From contig NZ_JACXBP010000006.1 in assembly GCF_014773485.1 (NCBI RefSeq), positions 124,001 to 188,000 of the forward strand: 64,000 nucleotides of DNA, given 5' to 3'. Under the pieces are notes generated by a model. The model worked only from the letters and a program-made list of their open reading frames with translations, did not search any database and had not been told where the DNA came from. Positions 17,567 through 30,559 of the stretch are shown piece after piece. Both the position numbers and the translations under genes were made by a program. Numbering within the stretch: position 1 is the stretch's first letter; each line of letters starts with the position of its first letter. Source of the DNA: Erwinia aphidicola (lineage in GTDB: Bacteria; Pseudomonadota; Gammaproteobacteria; Enterobacterales; Enterobacteriaceae).

Positions 17567-18972
17567 GTGAAGCCCAGCGGGTAAAACAGGCCCTGCTGGC
17601 TGTCCTGCGCGGACAGCCTGGCGTCGCTGATGACCCTCACCGCCCTGCCTGGCATCTTGCGCCACCGGTGGGGCTGATGAATGACCCCAACGGGTTTATT
17701 CAGTTCAACCAGCGCTATGTGCTCTGCTACCAGTGGAACCCACTTGCCTGCGCGCACGGGGCCAAGTTCTGGGGCCAGTGGAGCTCGGCTGACCTGGTCA
17801 ACTGGCGACATGAACCCCTGGCGCTGGCGCCGTCGGAAGGATATGAAAGTCACGGCTGCTATTCTGGCAGCGCGGTGGACAATCAGGGCGAACTGACCCT
17901 GATCTATACCGGCAACGTAAAGTTTGACGACGGTCAGCGCACGGCCTGGCAGTGTCTCGCTACCCGTAATGCAGCGGGTGACTATACCAAGCTGGGGCCG
18001 GTAGTTACTTTGCCAGCCGGTTATACCGGCCACGTGCGCGATCCAAAAGTCTGGCAGCATGCTGAGCAGTGGTACATGGTTCTCGGCGCTCAGGACCTCA
18101 ATCTACAGGGTAAGGTACTGCTGCTGCGCTCGCCGGACCTGCATCAGTGGACGCTGCTGGGTGAAATCGCCGGTAGCCAGCTCAACGGACTTGGTGATTT
18201 TGGCTACATGTGGGAGTGCCCGGACCTGTTCACACTTGGTGAGCACAGCGTACTGCTGGTCTGCCCGCAGGGGCTGCCGGCGGCAGACGGGCGGTATCTG
18301 AATACCTTCCAGAGCGGCTATTTCTGCGGCACGCTCGATTATGACCATCATCAGTTCAGCCACGGTCAGTTTCATGAGCTGGACCTGGGCTTTGAGTTTT
18401 ATGCCCCACAAACCTGCCTGAGTGACGACGGACGCCGCCTGCTGATCGGCTGGATGGGCATACCCGACGAGGATGAGTTTTACCAGCCGACCAAAGCCTA
18501 TGGCTGGATGCACACCATGACCTGCCCACGTGAACTGACCCTGCGATCTGAGCGCATTTACCAGCAGCCAGCGCGCGAGCTGCAGCAGCTTCGCCAGCAG
18601 CAGGTAACGCTAAACGCCCGCGCTGACGAACTTCCGCTGCTGGCGATCGACAGCGCAGAACTGGAACTGACCTTTAACGGCAGCTTTAGAGCGAACTTCG
18701 CCGATACGCTGCAGCTGGTGGTTGAGCCAGGCGGCATCTGGCTGCACCGCAACAATCTGCGCAGCGGTGAAGCGGAGCAGCGGCAGTGGCTGGGCAGCGT
18801 CCACAGTCTGCGTATTCTTTGCGACCGCTCCAGCGTTGAGATCTTTATTAACCAAGGTGAAGCGGTGATGTCGGCTCGCTACTTTCCCGGCCCGCAGCCG
18901 CGGCTGCATTTTAGCGGCGGCGCGCAGATCGCCCTGCATCACTGGAGGTTACGGCAATGCGTGATAGAATAA
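17563..18972 (+). CDS. scrB: Sucrose-6-phosphate hydrolase ScrB (GH32)
   Basis: A 469-residue cytosolic glycoside hydrolase family 32 enzyme that splits sucrose-6-phosphate into glucose-6-phosphate and fructose. The three catalytic landmarks are present: nucleophile D41 in GLMNDPNG, the transition-state stabiliser in HVRDPK (about 165), and the acid/base glutamate in WECPDLF (about 218). The C-terminal beta-sandwich follows from about residue 345. It is translationally coupled to scrA (ATGA overlap at 17563) and followed by scrR after 28 bp. Confidence 0.93.
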   Translation: MSEAQRVKQALLAVLRGQPGVADDPHRPAWHLAPPVGLMNDPNGFIQFNQRYVLCYQWNPLACAHGAKFWGQWSSADLVNWRHEPLALAPSEGYESHGCYSGSAVDNQGELTLIYTGNVKFDDGQRTAWQCLATRNAAGDYTKLGPVVTLPAGYTGHVRDPKVWQHAEQWYMVLGAQDLNLQGKVLLLRSPDLHQWTLLGEIAGSQLNGLGDFGYMWECPDLFTLGEHSVLLVCPQGLPAADGRYLNTFQSGYFCGTLDYDHHQFSHGQFHELDLGFEFYAPQTCLSDDGRRLLIGWMGIPDEDEFYQPTKAYGWMHTMTCPRELTLRSERIYQQPARELQQLRQQQVTLNARADELPLLAIDSAELELTFNGSFRANFADTLQLVVEPGGIWLHRNNLRSGEAEQRQWLGSVHSLRILCDRSSVEIFINQGEAVMSARYFPGPQPRLHFSGGAQIALHHWRLRQCVIE

Positions 18973-19000
18973 GGCGATGAGCCATCACACCTAAGCCACT

Positions 19001-20017
19001 GTGAATAAAAACAAACGTATCACGATTAACGATATTGCCCGGCTGGCAGGCGTGTCCAAATCTACTGCCAGCCTGGTTCTTAATGGCCGGGGAAAGGAGC
19101 TGCGCGTCGCGGAAGGAACCCGCAGCCGGGTGATGGAGATCGCCCGCCAGCAGCATTACCAGCCAAGCATCCATGCCCGCGCATTAAACTCCAGCCGCAG
19201 CCATACCCTCGGGCTGGTGGTGCCAGAAATGACCAACCACGGCTTTGCCCGTTTCTCTCATGAACTGGAAATGCTGTGCCGCGATGCTGGCCTGCAGCTG
19301 CTTATCGCCTGCACCGCGGAAAATGCCAGCCAGGAGACGCTGGCGGTGAATAATTTGATCCAGCGCCAGGTTGACGGGCTGATTGTGGCTTCCAGCATGC
19401 TCAATGATGCTGAATATCAGAAGATTAATCAGCAGCTGCCCGTGGTGCTGTTTGACCGCCATCTTGGCGACTCCACCCTGCCTCTGGTGATCACCGATGC
19501 CACTGGCCCCACCGCCACGCTGGTCGAAGCCGTGGCGCGCGAAGGCTATGACGAACTCTATTTCTTTGGCGGACAGCCGCGAATTTCACCGACGCGCGAT
19601 CGTCTGGCGGGCTACCGTCTCGGGCTGGAGCGTGCCGGGTTAACGCTAAATCCGCAGTGGATCATGCACGGTCACTATCACGCCAGCTCCGGCTATGAAA
19701 TGTTTGCCGAGCTCTACGCACGGCTTGGGCGGGTGCCGCAGGCGCTGTTTTGCGCCGCCTGTGGCCTGCAGGAAGGTGTCCTGCGTTACCTCAGCCAGCA
19801 CGGCCTGCTGAATACGCCGATGCACCTGTGCAGCTTTGACGACCACTATCTGTATGACGCGCTCTGCGTGCGCATTGATACCGTTGAGCAGGATGAACGC
19901 CTGCTGGCATGGAACTGCTTCGAGATGGTCACCCGACTTATCGATGAGCAGATACCGGAAGAGACTCAGCGCTGGTTACCCGCACGGTTAATCTGGCGCC
20001 GTGCGACAGCCAAGTAG
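19001..20017 (+). CDS. scrR: Sucrose operon repressor ScrR (LacI family)
   Basis: A 338-residue LacI/GalR repressor. The start is GTG 19001. The N-terminal helix-turn-helix and hinge ([19 protein letters not shown], then NGRGKELRV) are followed by a periplasmic-binding-protein-like effector domain (about 62-335); in known systems the inducer is fructose or fructose-1-phosphate. It is the last gene of the regulon, and palindromes fitting a LacI-type operator lie before scrK and scrY. A terminator follows. Confidence 0.92.
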   Translation: MNKNKRITINDIARLAGVSKSTASLVLNGRGKELRVAEGTRSRVMEIARQQHYQPSIHARALNSSRSHTLGLVVPEMTNHGFARFSHELEMLCRDAGLQLLIACTAENASQETLAVNNLIQRQVDGLIVASSMLNDAEYQKINQQLPVVLFDRHLGDSTLPLVITDATGPTATLVEAVAREGYDELYFFGGQPRISPTRDRLAGYRLGLERAGLTLNPQWIMHGHYHASSGYEMFAELYARLGRVPQALFCAACGLQEGVLRYLSQHGLLNTPMHLCSFDDHYLYDALCVRIDTVEQDERLLAWNCFEMVTRLIDEQIPEETQRWLPARLIWRRATAK

Positions 20018-20363
20018 CCCTTGGGGATGGCTGTAAAATAGAGCCAATCCCCAGAATTTTTATCTGCAGCCTGCTTTTTTGCATCATAGCACCATCATTT
20101 TCCGTCCGTTATGGCTTGATTAATTACTTCTGGACAATAAAGACCCCAGTTTTTCATTAAGATAGCTACATAAGTGCAATAAATAGCTGTTATAGCCCGT
20201 TATTCATAAAACCCCGTAAAATAGCGTAAATTTCTGCCAAAAGCGGCGAAAAAAGGTTACACTTTCGCCACTTGTCTTTCATATTGTCAGACTATGTTTA
20301 ATGGGCCTGCGGTGTGGTTTGCCGATTTCAGGCCAACAGGATAAGGTTAAGGAGCGTTTGCCT
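20018..20363. other. Gap between scrR and chaA
   Basis: Apart from the scrR terminator at 20021-20061 the gap is AT-rich and without a coding frame that resembles a protein. It presumably carries the chaA promoter; the ribosome site AAGGAG at 20349-20354 serves the chaA start. Confidence 0.5.
20021..20061 (+). terminator. scrR terminator
   Basis: TTGGGGATGGCT pairs with AGCCAATCCCCAG across a 9-nt loop, followed by AATTTTTA. It lies 4 bp after the scrR stop. Confidence 0.75.
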
Positions 20364-21455
20364 ATGAGTGCGCACGAGAGCAGTAAAACCCGTCACACCG
20401 AGTATTCCCTCATCTTTCCCATCGCCGCACTGACCATTTTATGGTTTTGGGGCAACACCGCATCATTTCCTCTGGTCATTGGCATCAACCTGATTGCGCT
20501 GATCGCCATCCTCAGCAGCGCCTTTAGCGTGGTACGTCATGCCGACGTATTAGCCCACCGCCTGGGCGAGCCCTATGGTTCCCTGATCCTCAGCCTCTCC
20601 GTGGTGATCCTTGAAGTCAGCCTGATCTCCGCGCTGATGGCCACCGGCGACGCCGCGCCCGCGCTGATGCGCGACACGCTCTATTCGATCATTATGATTG
20701 TTACCTGCGGCCTGGTGGGCTTTGCGCTGCTGCTCGGCGGCAACAAGTTTGCCACCCAGTATGTCAATCTGGCGGGGGTTAAACAGTATCTGATTGCGAT
20801 TTTCCCGCTGGGGATGATCGTGCTGGTGCTGCCGAATGCCCTGCCCGGCGGCAACTTTACCATCGGTCAGGCGCTGCTGGTTTCGGCCATTTCTGCGGCG
20901 ATGTACGGCGTGTTCCTGCTGATTCAGACCAAAACGCACCAGAGTCTGTTTGTCTATGAGCACGAAGATGACGGTGACGATCCGCACCACGGTAAGCCCT
21001 CGGCGCACTCCAGCCTCAGGCACACCCTATGGCTGATTGTGCATCTGGTGGCGGTGATTGCCGTGACCAAAATGAATGCCAATACGCTGGAGTCACTGCT
21101 GACCGAGCTCAACGCACCGGAGCAGTTTACCGGCTTCCTGGTGGCACTGTTGATCCTGTCGCCTGAAGGGTTGGGCGCAATTAAAGCGGTGCTGGCCAAT
21201 CAGGTACAGCGCGCGATGAACCTGTTCTTCGGCTCCGTGCTGGCGACCATCTCACTGACGGTTCCGGCGGTGACGATTATCGCCACGCTGACCGGGCAGC
21301 AGTTGATCTTCGGGCTGGAGCCGCCGCAGATGGTGGTGATGATTTCCGCCCTGCTGCTGTGCCAGATTTCGTTCTCTACCGGGCGTACCAATGTGCTGAA
21401 CGGCGCGGCGCATCTGGCCCTGTTTATCGCTTATCTGATGACGGTGATGTTGTAA
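20364..21455 (+). CDS. chaA: Na+/Ca2+:proton antiporter ChaA
   Basis: A 363-residue inner-membrane antiporter of the CaCA superfamily. About eleven hydrophobic segments are visible, with the two acidic family motifs (LEVSLISALMATGD near 75-90 and LSPEGLGAIKAVLANQ near 255-270) and an acidic, histidine-containing central loop (EHEDDGDDPHHG). ATG 20364 has AAGGAG 9 nt upstream; an earlier in-frame ATG at 20301 has none. The chaA-kdsA orientation matches E. coli. Confidence 0.92.
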   Translation: MSAHESSKTRHTEYSLIFPIAALTILWFWGNTASFPLVIGINLIALIAILSSAFSVVRHADVLAHRLGEPYGSLILSLSVVILEVSLISALMATGDAAPALMRDTLYSIIMIVTCGLVGFALLLGGNKFATQYVNLAGVKQYLIAIFPLGMIVLVLPNALPGGNFTIGQALLVSAISAAMYGVFLLIQTKTHQSLFVYEHEDDGDDPHHGKPSAHSSLRHTLWLIVHLVAVIAVTKMNANTLESLLTELNAPEQFTGFLVALLILSPEGLGAIKAVLANQVQRAMNLFFGSVLATISLTVPAVTIIATLTGQQLIFGLEPPQMVVMISALLLCQISFSTGRTNVLNGAAHLALFIAYLMTVML

Positions 21456-21456
21456 A

Positions 21457-21690
21457 ATCGGCACCGGGCGACCGGAAAAAATGGCCTTCATCACGATTAG
21501 TGCTAATCATCGGCACCGGGCGACCGGAAAAAATGGCCTTCATCACGATTAGTGCTAATCATCGGCACGGGGCGACCGGAAAAAATGGCCTTCATCACGA
21601 TGGGTGCTAATCATCGGCACGGGGCGACCGGAAAAAATGGTCGCCCCCTACAAGCGGGCTGACCATTTTTCGGGTCAGCCCTTTGATTTT
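21457..21690. repeat. 52-bp tandem repeat array ending in two palindromes
   Basis: Four unit starts (CGGCACCGGG or CGGCACGGGG at 21459, 21511, 21563 and 21615) are spaced exactly 52 bp. Each unit has GGGCGACCGGAAAAAATGG; only the last is completed by GGTCGCCCC to give a hairpin (21621-21647). A second palindrome GGGCTGACC...GGGTCAGCCC follows (21656-21681). The array separates convergent chaA and the HslJ-like gene. It belongs to the same GACC/GGTC family as the repeats at 12.4 and 30.5 kb. Confidence 0.9.
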
Positions 21691-22102
21691 ATTGTGCCTG
21701 ATACTGCAAAGTATGGCCGCTGCCGGTCAGCGTCAGCGACTGCTCATCCACCTTCACCTCAGCGCCATTCATCAACATCTGCGTTAGCGTCTGCTCCCAC
21801 TTGTTCAGATCGGCATTGCTGCACAGCATGCGCGTGGAGGCCAGCTGCGGCACGCTCAGCCGTCCCTGCTCAACTTTGCCCTGGCCGAAGAAACGGTTGC
21901 ACATCACCCCGCTCACCTTCAGCCCTTCACTAAAACCGATCCCCGGCCTGATGCCCTCATGCGGCACGACCGTCTGACCATCCACCACGCTGAGCACAAA
22001 CTGACGATTCGCCAGCTGGCTGGCATCCGTCGGGCTGGTGTTGCTGTGGCTGCAGCCGCTCAGCGCGACAGCACCCAGTAACAGTAAAGTGACTTTTTTC
22101 AT
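21689..22102 (-). CDS. hslJ: META-domain lipoprotein, HslJ-like
   Basis: A 137-residue outer-membrane-type lipoprotein with lipobox LSGC (Cys17). The META domain fold is indicated by the early NRQFVLSVVDG, the central SGVMCNRFFGQG and ASTRMLCS, and the terminal LTLTGSGHTL. HslJ is a heat-inducible protein linked to novobiocin tolerance in E. coli. It sits between chaA and kdsA, a place where E. coli has no such gene. The family is clear; the exact hslJ orthology is likely but not certain. Confidence 0.8.
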   Translation of the reverse strand: MKKVTLLLLGAVALSGCSHSNTSPTDASQLANRQFVLSVVDGQTVVPHEGIRPGIGFSEGLKVSGVMCNRFFGQGKVEQGRLSVPQLASTRMLCSNADLNKWEQTLTQMLMNGAEVKVDEQSLTLTGSGHTLQYQAQ

Positions 22103-22170
22103 TATGACTCCTTAAATTGGCAATCCATGTTAACAACTGAGTAAGCCGGTAATAACGGCGCAGGGCGCGG

Positions 22171-22200
22171 AAAAAGAGCGGGCCAGAATATCTGGCCCGC
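22171..22200 (-). terminator. kdsA operon terminator
   Basis: GCGGGCCAGA (22178-22187) pairs with TCTGGCCCGC (22191-22200). On the minus strand the hairpin is followed by TCTTTTTCC. It lies just after the kdsA stop. Confidence 0.85.
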
Positions 22201-22214
22201 AGGAGAAAGGAAGT

Positions 22215-23903
<1,689 letters not shown>

Positions 23904-23907
<4 letters not shown>

Positions 23908-24302
23908 ACAAACCCCAGCAATGGCATTTTAGTGGTGGCTAACTGAACGATGGCCACAAGGGCGATTAACGCCACAATGAACGCTATCCAGCGTACTTTT
24001 TGCGCGCGCGGACGTCGTCCCAGGGCAATAGCGCCCAGCGCGATATAGATGATAACGCCAAACAGCTTCTCAGTCAGCCAATTGCCCTGCGGTGTAAACG
24101 GGTAAAAATGGGTCATCATCACCAGCAGCACGCCAGAAAGCAGCAAAAGCGTGTCGTTAAGATGCGGCACAATACGCACCCAGCGCCGCTGCAGCGTAGC
24201 TGAACCGGTCTGCAACCAGTAAAAGCGCAGCAGAAACATCACTGCCGTTATCGCTACGGTTAACAGATGAAAATTTTTAAGTGGAAGGTACCATGCGGCC
24301 AT
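23904..24302 (-). CDS. sirB2: SirB2 family inner-membrane protein (YchQ)
   Basis: A 132-residue protein with four hydrophobic segments (about 10-28, 45-64, 75-95 and 105-125), matching SirB family invasion-regulator-type membrane proteins. Its function is not established. It lies 9 bp after prmC and is coupled to sirB1 by a 4-bp overlap. Confidence 0.9.
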
Positions 24303-24311
24303 AAAAGTTCC

Positions 24312-25148
24312 TTAATTATGCGTTATCTGCCCGAGCGTCACGCGGTCGTTACCACCATAATCCTGACAGGTTTCTACCTGACAGAAGCTGTTTTCGCGCA
24401 GGATTTGCCGCACCGCTTCACCCTGCTGCCAGCCATGTTCCAGCAGCAGCCAGCCGTTATCCGCCAGATATTTCGCAGCCGAAGAGGCAATAGTTTTGAT
24501 ATCGGCCAGGCCATGATCGCTCGCCACCAGCGCGCTGGCGGGCTCAAAGCGCACATCGCCCTGCGACAGATGGTGGTCGGCGGCATCGATATAGGGGGGG
24601 TTACTCACGATCAGCTGGAAACGCTGAGCATTCAGCGCCGAAAACCAGTCGCTTTGCAGGAAGCGGGCGTTAGGCAGATTAAGTTTCGCCCCGTTGTGCG
24701 TTGCCAGCGCCACCGCCGCCGCAATGCGGTCCACGCCCGTCACCTGGCAGTCAGCGCGTTCACTGGCCAGCGCCAGCGCAATCGCGCCGGTACCGGTGCC
24801 GAGGTCAAGAATGGCGCACGGGTCGGCAGGAAGCCGGCTTAGCGCCTGCTCAACCAGCACTTCGCTGTCCGGGCGCGGGATCAGGGTGTCGGGCGACACG
24901 CTGAGCGGCAGCGACCAGAACTCACGTTCACCGATCAGGTACGCCACCGGTTCCCCGGCGGCGCGGCGCGCCAGCAGACTCTCCAGCGCGGCCAGCTGGC
25001 TGTCGTCCAGCTGCGCATCGTCAAAAGCGATCAGCCAGGCGCGGGATTTGCCGCTAACCCATGCCAGCAGGATCTCCGCGTCGCGTTTCGGGCTTTCGCT
25101 GCTGCTGAGACGGGCTATCGCCGCTCGCAGCCAGACACGGATTTGCAC
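24312..25148 (-). CDS. prmC: Release factor glutamine methyltransferase PrmC
   Basis: A 278-residue S-adenosylmethionine-dependent methyltransferase that methylates the GGQ glutamine of release factors RF1 and RF2. The SAM-binding ILDLGTGTGAIALALA and the catalytic NPPY motif (VSNPPYIDA) are intact. The GTG start shares one base with the prfA stop (TAGTG), so translation is coupled to that of its substrate RF1. Confidence 0.96.
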   Translation of the reverse strand: MQIRVWLRAAIARLSSSESPKRDAEILLAWVSGKSRAWLIAFDDAQLDDSQLAALESLLARRAAGEPVAYLIGEREFWSLPLSVSPDTLIPRPDSEVLVEQALSRLPADPCAILDLGTGTGAIALALASERADCQVTGVDRIAAAVALATHNGAKLNLPNARFLQSDWFSALNAQRFQLIVSNPPYIDAADHHLSQGDVRFEPASALVASDHGLADIKTIASSAAKYLADNGWLLLEHGWQQGEAVRQILRENSFCQVETCQDYGGNDRVTLGQITHN

Positions 25149-26230
25149 TACTCGTTCCCGGCAAGTGCAGCCAGCTGATCGGCCTGGTATTCCTGCACAA
25201 TCGGCTCAATCAGCGCGTCCAGCTTGCCTTCCATCGCTTCATCCAGACGGTAAATCGTCAGGTTGATACGGTGATCGGTGACGCGGCCCTGCGGGAAGTT
25301 ATAGGTGCGGTTACGGTCCGAACGGTCGCCGCTGCCGAGCAGATTGCGACGGGTCGAGGACTCTTGCTCCTGCCGGCGCGCCATTTCGGCGGCGCGAATA
25401 CGGGACCCGAGCACGCCGAGCGCCTTGGCTTTGTTTTTATGCTGGGAACGTTCGTCCTGGCACTCCACCACGATGCCGGTTGGCAGGTGGGTAATACGGA
25501 TCGCCGAGTCGGTGGTGTTAACGTGCTGGCCACCCGCCCCCGATGAACGGAAGGTATCAATTTTCAGGTCGGACGGATTAATCTCCGGCAGCTCCGCTTC
25601 CGGCACTTCCGGCAGCACCGCCACGGTACAGGCTGAGGTGTGGATACGCCCCTGAGATTCGGTTTCCGGTACGCGCTGCACGCGGTGACCGCCGGATTCA
25701 AACTTCAGGCGCCCGTAGGCACCCTCGCCAATCACTTTGGCAATCACCTCTTTGTAGCCGCCGTGCTCGCCTTCGTTGGCGCTCATCACTTCGACACGCC
25801 AGCGGCGCGATTCAGCGTAGCGGCTGTACATGCGGAACAGATCGCCGGCAAAGATCGCCGCTTCGTCACCGCCGGTTCCGGCACGAATTTCCAGATAACA
25901 GTTACGCTCATCATCCGGATCTTTCGGCAGCAGCAGCACCTGCAGCTGCTGCTCCAGCGCTTCGCTGGTGGCACGCGCCTCTTTTAGCTCTTCCTGTGCC
26001 ATCTCACGCATTTCGGCGTCATCCAGCATCATTTCGGCGGTTTCAATGTCTTCCTGGGTTTGCTGCCACTGACGGAAGCACTGACTGACGTCGGTCAGCT
26101 GGGCGTATTCGCGGGATAAAGCGCGGAAACGCTCCTGATCGGCAATCACACCAGCATCGCCCAGCATCGCCTCAACTTCTTCGTGGCGCTCCTGCAAGGC
26201 TTCCAGCTTGGCAACAATAGAAGGCTTCAT
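25148..26230 (-). CDS. prfA: Peptide chain release factor 1
   Basis: A 360-residue RF1 that reads UAA and UAG. The anticodon-like PxT motif appears as VPETESQGR and the peptidyl-transferase-centre motif as [14 protein letters not shown] (GGQ near residue 235). Length matches E. coli. It lies 36 bp after hemA and directly before prmC. Confidence 0.97.
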   Translation of the reverse strand: MKPSIVAKLEALQERHEEVEAMLGDAGVIADQERFRALSREYAQLTDVSQCFRQWQQTQEDIETAEMMLDDAEMREMAQEELKEARATSEALEQQLQVLLLPKDPDDERNCYLEIRAGTGGDEAAIFAGDLFRMYSRYAESRRWRVEVMSANEGEHGGYKEVIAKVIGEGAYGRLKFESGGHRVQRVPETESQGRIHTSACTVAVLPEVPEAELPEINPSDLKIDTFRSSGAGGQHVNTTDSAIRITHLPTGIVVECQDERSQHKNKAKALGVLGSRIRAAEMARRQEQESSTRRNLLGSGDRSDRNRTYNFPQGRVTDHRINLTIYRLDEAMEGKLDALIEPIVQEYQADQLAALAGNE

Positions 26231-26266
26231 TCGTGTAGTTTTACCTTGTAAATAGAGGTTTAAACG

Positions 26267-27523
26267 CTATTCCAGCCCGAGGCTGTCGCGTAAAATTTGC
26301 AGGCGTTCGCCATCGCCATCGCGGGCGGCCTGCTGAAGAGATTTAGTTGGAGCGTGGATCAGACGGTTGGTCAATTTGTGGGCCAGGTCACGCATCACCG
26401 CTTCGGGGTCTGCACCCTGCTGCAGTGCGGCAAGCGCCCGCGCCTGCAACTCTTCCCTGACCTGCTCTGCCTGCGAACGGTAGTCGCGGATGGTTTCAAC
26501 GGCGCTCTGCGCGCGCAGCCAGGACATAAACTCGCTGCTTTCCTGCACCACGATGGTTTCAGCCTGCACCGCAGCCGCCTGGCGCTGGGCCATATTGCTT
26601 TCAATAATCGCCTGCAGGTCATCCACGCTGTACAGATAGGCGTTCGGCAGCTTGCCCACTTCCGGCTCCACGTCACGCGGTACGGCAATATCCACCAGCA
26701 GCATCGGCTGGTTGCGGCGCTGCTTCAGCGCACGCTCCACCATCCCTTTACCGATGATCGGCAGCGGGCTGGCGGTTGAACTGATGATAATGTCGGCTTC
26801 TGCCAGACGTGAATCGATCTCCGCCAAGCCTATCACCTCAGCCCCGACTTCATCCGCCAGCACCTGCGCACGCTCGCGGGTACGGTTAGCGATGATCAAC
26901 TTCTTCACCTTGTGCTGATGCAGATGGCGCGCGGCCAGCTCGATAGTCTCGCCCGCTCCGACCATCAGCACGGTAACGGTCGACAGCGATTCGAAGATCT
27001 GGCGCGCCAGGGTACAGGCGGCAAACGCGACCGATACCGCACTGGCACCGATTTCAGTTTCGGTGCGCACGCGTTTGGCGACGGAGAAGGTTTTCTGGAA
27101 CATGCGCTCCAGTTCGCTGGAGAGCGAATGGCCGCGCTGGGAGTCGGCAAAGGCTTTTTTCACCTGGCCTAAAATCTGCGGTTCACCGAGCACCAGCGAA
27201 TCCAGGCCGCTGGCAACGCGCATCAGATGGCTGACCGCTTCGTCACCCTGATGCCAGTAGAGGCTTTTACGCACCTCTTCAACGCTCAGATGATGGTAAT
27301 CACAAAGCCACGAGACCAGCTGCTCCTGCAGATTTTCCTGCTGCTCAACGCTCAGGTACAACTCGGTACGGTTACAGGTAGACAGCACAACGCCGCCCTG
27401 AACCAGCGGCTGTGCCAGCAGGCTGTTAAGCGCCTGATCCAGCGTGTCCGGCGAGAACGTAACGCGTTCGCGCAGAGCCACAGGTGCCGTTTTGTGATTG
27501 ATGCCGAGTGCCAGTAACGTCAT
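26267..27523 (-). CDS. hemA: Glutamyl-tRNA reductase
   Basis: A 418-residue enzyme for the first committed step of tetrapyrrole synthesis by the C5 route. The N-terminal catalytic cysteine C50 is in [13 protein letters not shown], the NADPH domain follows (about 160-300, [17 protein letters not shown]), and the C-terminal dimerisation helix ends the protein. ATG 27523 gives the conserved start [15 protein letters not shown] and the E. coli length; an in-frame codon at 27547 would add eight residues. It is divergent from lolB, as in E. coli. Confidence 0.97.
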   Translation of the reverse strand: MTLLALGINHKTAPVALRERVTFSPDTLDQALNSLLAQPLVQGGVVLSTCNRTELYLSVEQQENLQEQLVSWLCDYHHLSVEEVRKSLYWHQGDEAVSHLMRVASGLDSLVLGEPQILGQVKKAFADSQRGHSLSSELERMFQKTFSVAKRVRTETEIGASAVSVAFAACTLARQIFESLSTVTVLMVGAGETIELAARHLHQHKVKKLIIANRTRERAQVLADEVGAEVIGLAEIDSRLAEADIIISSTASPLPIIGKGMVERALKQRRNQPMLLVDIAVPRDVEPEVGKLPNAYLYSVDDLQAIIESNMAQRQAAAVQAETIVVQESSEFMSWLRAQSAVETIRDYRSQAEQVREELQARALAALQQGADPEAVMRDLAHKLTNRLIHAPTKSLQQAARDGDGERLQILRDSLGLE

Positions 27524-27749
27524 GGTGCGAGGTTGGGTTAATCCCACAGTTGTCAGGGTTTTGTGAGGCGCATTCTACAAGATGAGCGAGATCAATAAAA
27601 GTGATGGTTCACCTATCCCTGTAACAAGTTATACCGACAACAGGTCAAATGAGACAATTTGAGCATTGACGCGGCCCGGTTAGCTGGTTAGCGTGAGCGG
27701 TTGATTGCGGCAAGTATGCCCGAACCCCGTCTGAGGAGCTGACCTGATT

Positions 27750-28376
27750 ATGCTATCGCCAAACCGCCGCCTGCTGCGGCTTATCCCCCTTGCCAGCCTG
27801 CTGTTAACCGCCTGCGTTACGCCCACCAAGCCACAGGGGCCGGGCAAGAGCGCCGATACGCCGCAGTGGCGTGAGCATCAGCAGTCGGTGGAAAAGATCA
27901 CCCAGTATCAGACTCGTGGCGCGTTCGCCTACCTCTCCGATCGGCAAAAAGTGTATGCGCGCTTTAACTGGCAGCAGACCGCACCAGACCGCTATCGCCT
28001 GCTGTTAACCAATCCGCTCGGCAGCACCGAGCTGCAGCTGGACCAGCAGGGCCAGACCGCACAAATTGTTGATAATAAGGGCAAGCGCTACGTCAGTAAC
28101 GATGCCGCGAAGATGATCTCCCAGCTGACCGGTATGAGCATTCCGCTGGATAACCTGCGTCAGTGGATGGTCGGCCTGCCGGGCGACGCCACCGATTATC
28201 AGCTTGACGAGCAGTACCGCCTGCGCGAACTGAACTACAGCCAGGACGGCAAGCAGTGGCACGTGACCTACCAGGGTTATGACAGCAAGCTCAATCCACA
28301 GCTGCCATCCAATCTCGAACTGCGTGAAGGCAGCCAGCGCATCAAACTGAAGATGGACAGCTGGACGGTAAAATGA
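27750..28376 (+). CDS. lolB: Outer-membrane lipoprotein receptor LolB
   Basis: A 208-residue lipoprotein that accepts lipoproteins from LolA and inserts them into the outer membrane. The signal peptide ends in lipobox LLTAC (Cys22); the mature protein has the beta-barrel pattern ([21 protein letters not shown], then WMVGLPG). The stop overlaps the ispE start by 4 bp. It is divergent from hemA. Confidence 0.95.
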   Translation: MLSPNRRLLRLIPLASLLLTACVTPTKPQGPGKSADTPQWREHQQSVEKITQYQTRGAFAYLSDRQKVYARFNWQQTAPDRYRLLLTNPLGSTELQLDQQGQTAQIVDNKGKRYVSNDAAKMISQLTGMSIPLDNLRQWMVGLPGDATDYQLDEQYRLRELNYSQDGKQWHVTYQGYDSKLNPQLPSNLELREGSQRIKLKMDSWTVK

Positions 28377-29236
28377 TCACAACCTGGCCTGCCCCGGCAA
28401 AGCTGAATTTATTTCTCTACATCACTGGCCGCCGCGCCGACGGCTACCATAATCTACAAACGCTGTTTCAGTTTCTCGATTACGGCGACACGCTGACCAT
28501 TGAAGTGGACGACAGCGGCGAGATTACGCTGCTGACGCCGGTGGCGGGCGTGCCGGATGCGCAGAACCTGATTGTGCGCGCCGCAGCGCTGCTGCGCGAG
28601 CGGGCGGCCGCTCTCGGTTCCCTGCCCGATGCTGCCGGGGCGAAAATTGCCATTGAGAAGCGCTTACCGATGGGTGGCGGTTTGGGCGGCGGTTCCTCAA
28701 ACGCCGCCACGGTGCTGGTGGCGCTTAACCACCTGTGGCAAACCGGGCTGAGCCTGGGGCAGCTGGCAGAGCTTGGCCTTCAGCTTGGCGCCGACGTGCC
28801 GGTGTTTGTTCACGGCTTCGCTGCCTTTGCCGAAGGTGTGGGTGAGCAGCTGACCCCGGTTAACCCGGCGGAGAAGTGGTATCTGGTGATGCACCCTGGG
28901 GTGAGCATTGCCACCCCGCTCGTTTTCAACGATCCGGAGCTGACCCGCGACACGCCAGCAAGGGAAATCAGCCAGTTATTAAGCACCGAATTCCATAATG
29001 ATTGTGAACCTGTCGTAAGAAATCGTTTTCGCGAGGTTGAACAGCTTGTTTCCTGGCTGCTAGAATACGCGCCGTCGCGCCTGACTGGAACGGGTGCTTG
29101 TGTGTTTGCAGAATTCGACACCGAGTCCGCCGCCCGCCAGGTGCTTGAGCTGGCCCCGAAAAATCTGCAGGGGTTTGTTGCGCGAGGTGTTAATATCTCG
29201 CCGCTACACCGCAGACTTTCAGGGCAATTGAGTTGA
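28373..29236 (+). CDS. ispE: 4-diphosphocytidyl-2-C-methyl-D-erythritol kinase
   Basis: A 287-residue GHMP kinase of the non-mevalonate isoprenoid pathway. The N-terminal [21 protein letters not shown] and the ATP-binding [15 protein letters not shown] are diagnostic. It is coupled to lolB by an ATGA overlap and precedes prs. Confidence 0.97.
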   Translation: MITTWPAPAKLNLFLYITGRRADGYHNLQTLFQFLDYGDTLTIEVDDSGEITLLTPVAGVPDAQNLIVRAAALLRERAAALGSLPDAAGAKIAIEKRLPMGGGLGGGSSNAATVLVALNHLWQTGLSLGQLAELGLQLGADVPVFVHGFAAFAEGVGEQLTPVNPAEKWYLVMHPGVSIATPLVFNDPELTRDTPAREISQLLSTEFHNDCEPVVRNRFREVEQLVSWLLEYAPSRLTGTGACVFAEFDTESAARQVLELAPKNLQGFVARGVNISPLHRRLSGQLS

Positions 29237-29281
29237 TGTGACAGTGTCACTCTGTTCCAGACGCTGCACTACTGCTCTTAT

Positions 29282-29407
29282 TTAACCCAAATAATTGGCG
29301 TTGTAGCAAGGCGGCAAGTGTTTGAGTTCCCGTGAGCTTACCCAGGTAAGTGACCGGGGCGATGACGCGCAGCCAACGCCGCTACGGCGTCAAGAATGTA
29401 GGGTTAA
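29282..29407. repeat. ERIC element (intergenic repeat unit) in the prs leader
   Basis: A 126-bp element bounded by TTAACCC (29282-29288) and GGGTTAA (29401-29407). Its core, GAGCTTACCCAGGTAAGTGA with flanking TTCCCGT and CCGGGGCGATGACGCG, follows the well-known ERIC core from which the ERIC-PCR primers derive, and GTAGCAAGGCGGCAAG and GCGCAGCCAACGCC are also typical. It lies between ispE and prs and would fold into a long hairpin in the prs leader RNA. Confidence 0.88.
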
Positions 29408-29428
29408 AACACCCGTATGAAAGCATAA

Positions 29429-30442
<1,014 letters not shown>

Positions 30443-30460
30443 TTCCGGTGTGCTACGGAT

Positions 30461-30522
30461 GGGCCGACCAGAAAAGCGGTCGGCCCCTACTGTAGGGGTT
30501 GACCTTCTTTTGCGGTCAACCC
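30461..30522. repeat. Two GACC/GGTC palindromes after prs
   Basis: GGGCCGACC (30461-30469) pairs with GGTCGGCCC (30478-30486), and GGGGTTGACC (30495-30504) with GGTCAACCC (30514-30522). The join CCCCTACTGTAGGGG is itself palindromic. The layout matches the repeat clusters at 12.4 and 21.6 kb, with compensating base changes in the stems. Confidence 0.85.
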
Positions 30523-30526
30523 GAAC

Positions 30527-30559
30527 AAAAAGGGACAGAGGCTCATCTGTCCCTTTTTA
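30527..30559. terminator. Bidirectional terminator between prs and the LysR-family gene
   Basis: AAAAAGGGACAGA pairs with TCTGTCCCTTTTT across a 6-nt loop. A-runs and T-runs flank both sides, so it can end prs and the convergent LysR gene; it overlaps the stop codon of the latter (30557-30559). Confidence 0.88.

Noticed and set aside
21457..21690. CRISPR array
   Set aside because: Units are contiguous 52-bp repeats without variable spacers, and no cas gene is present.
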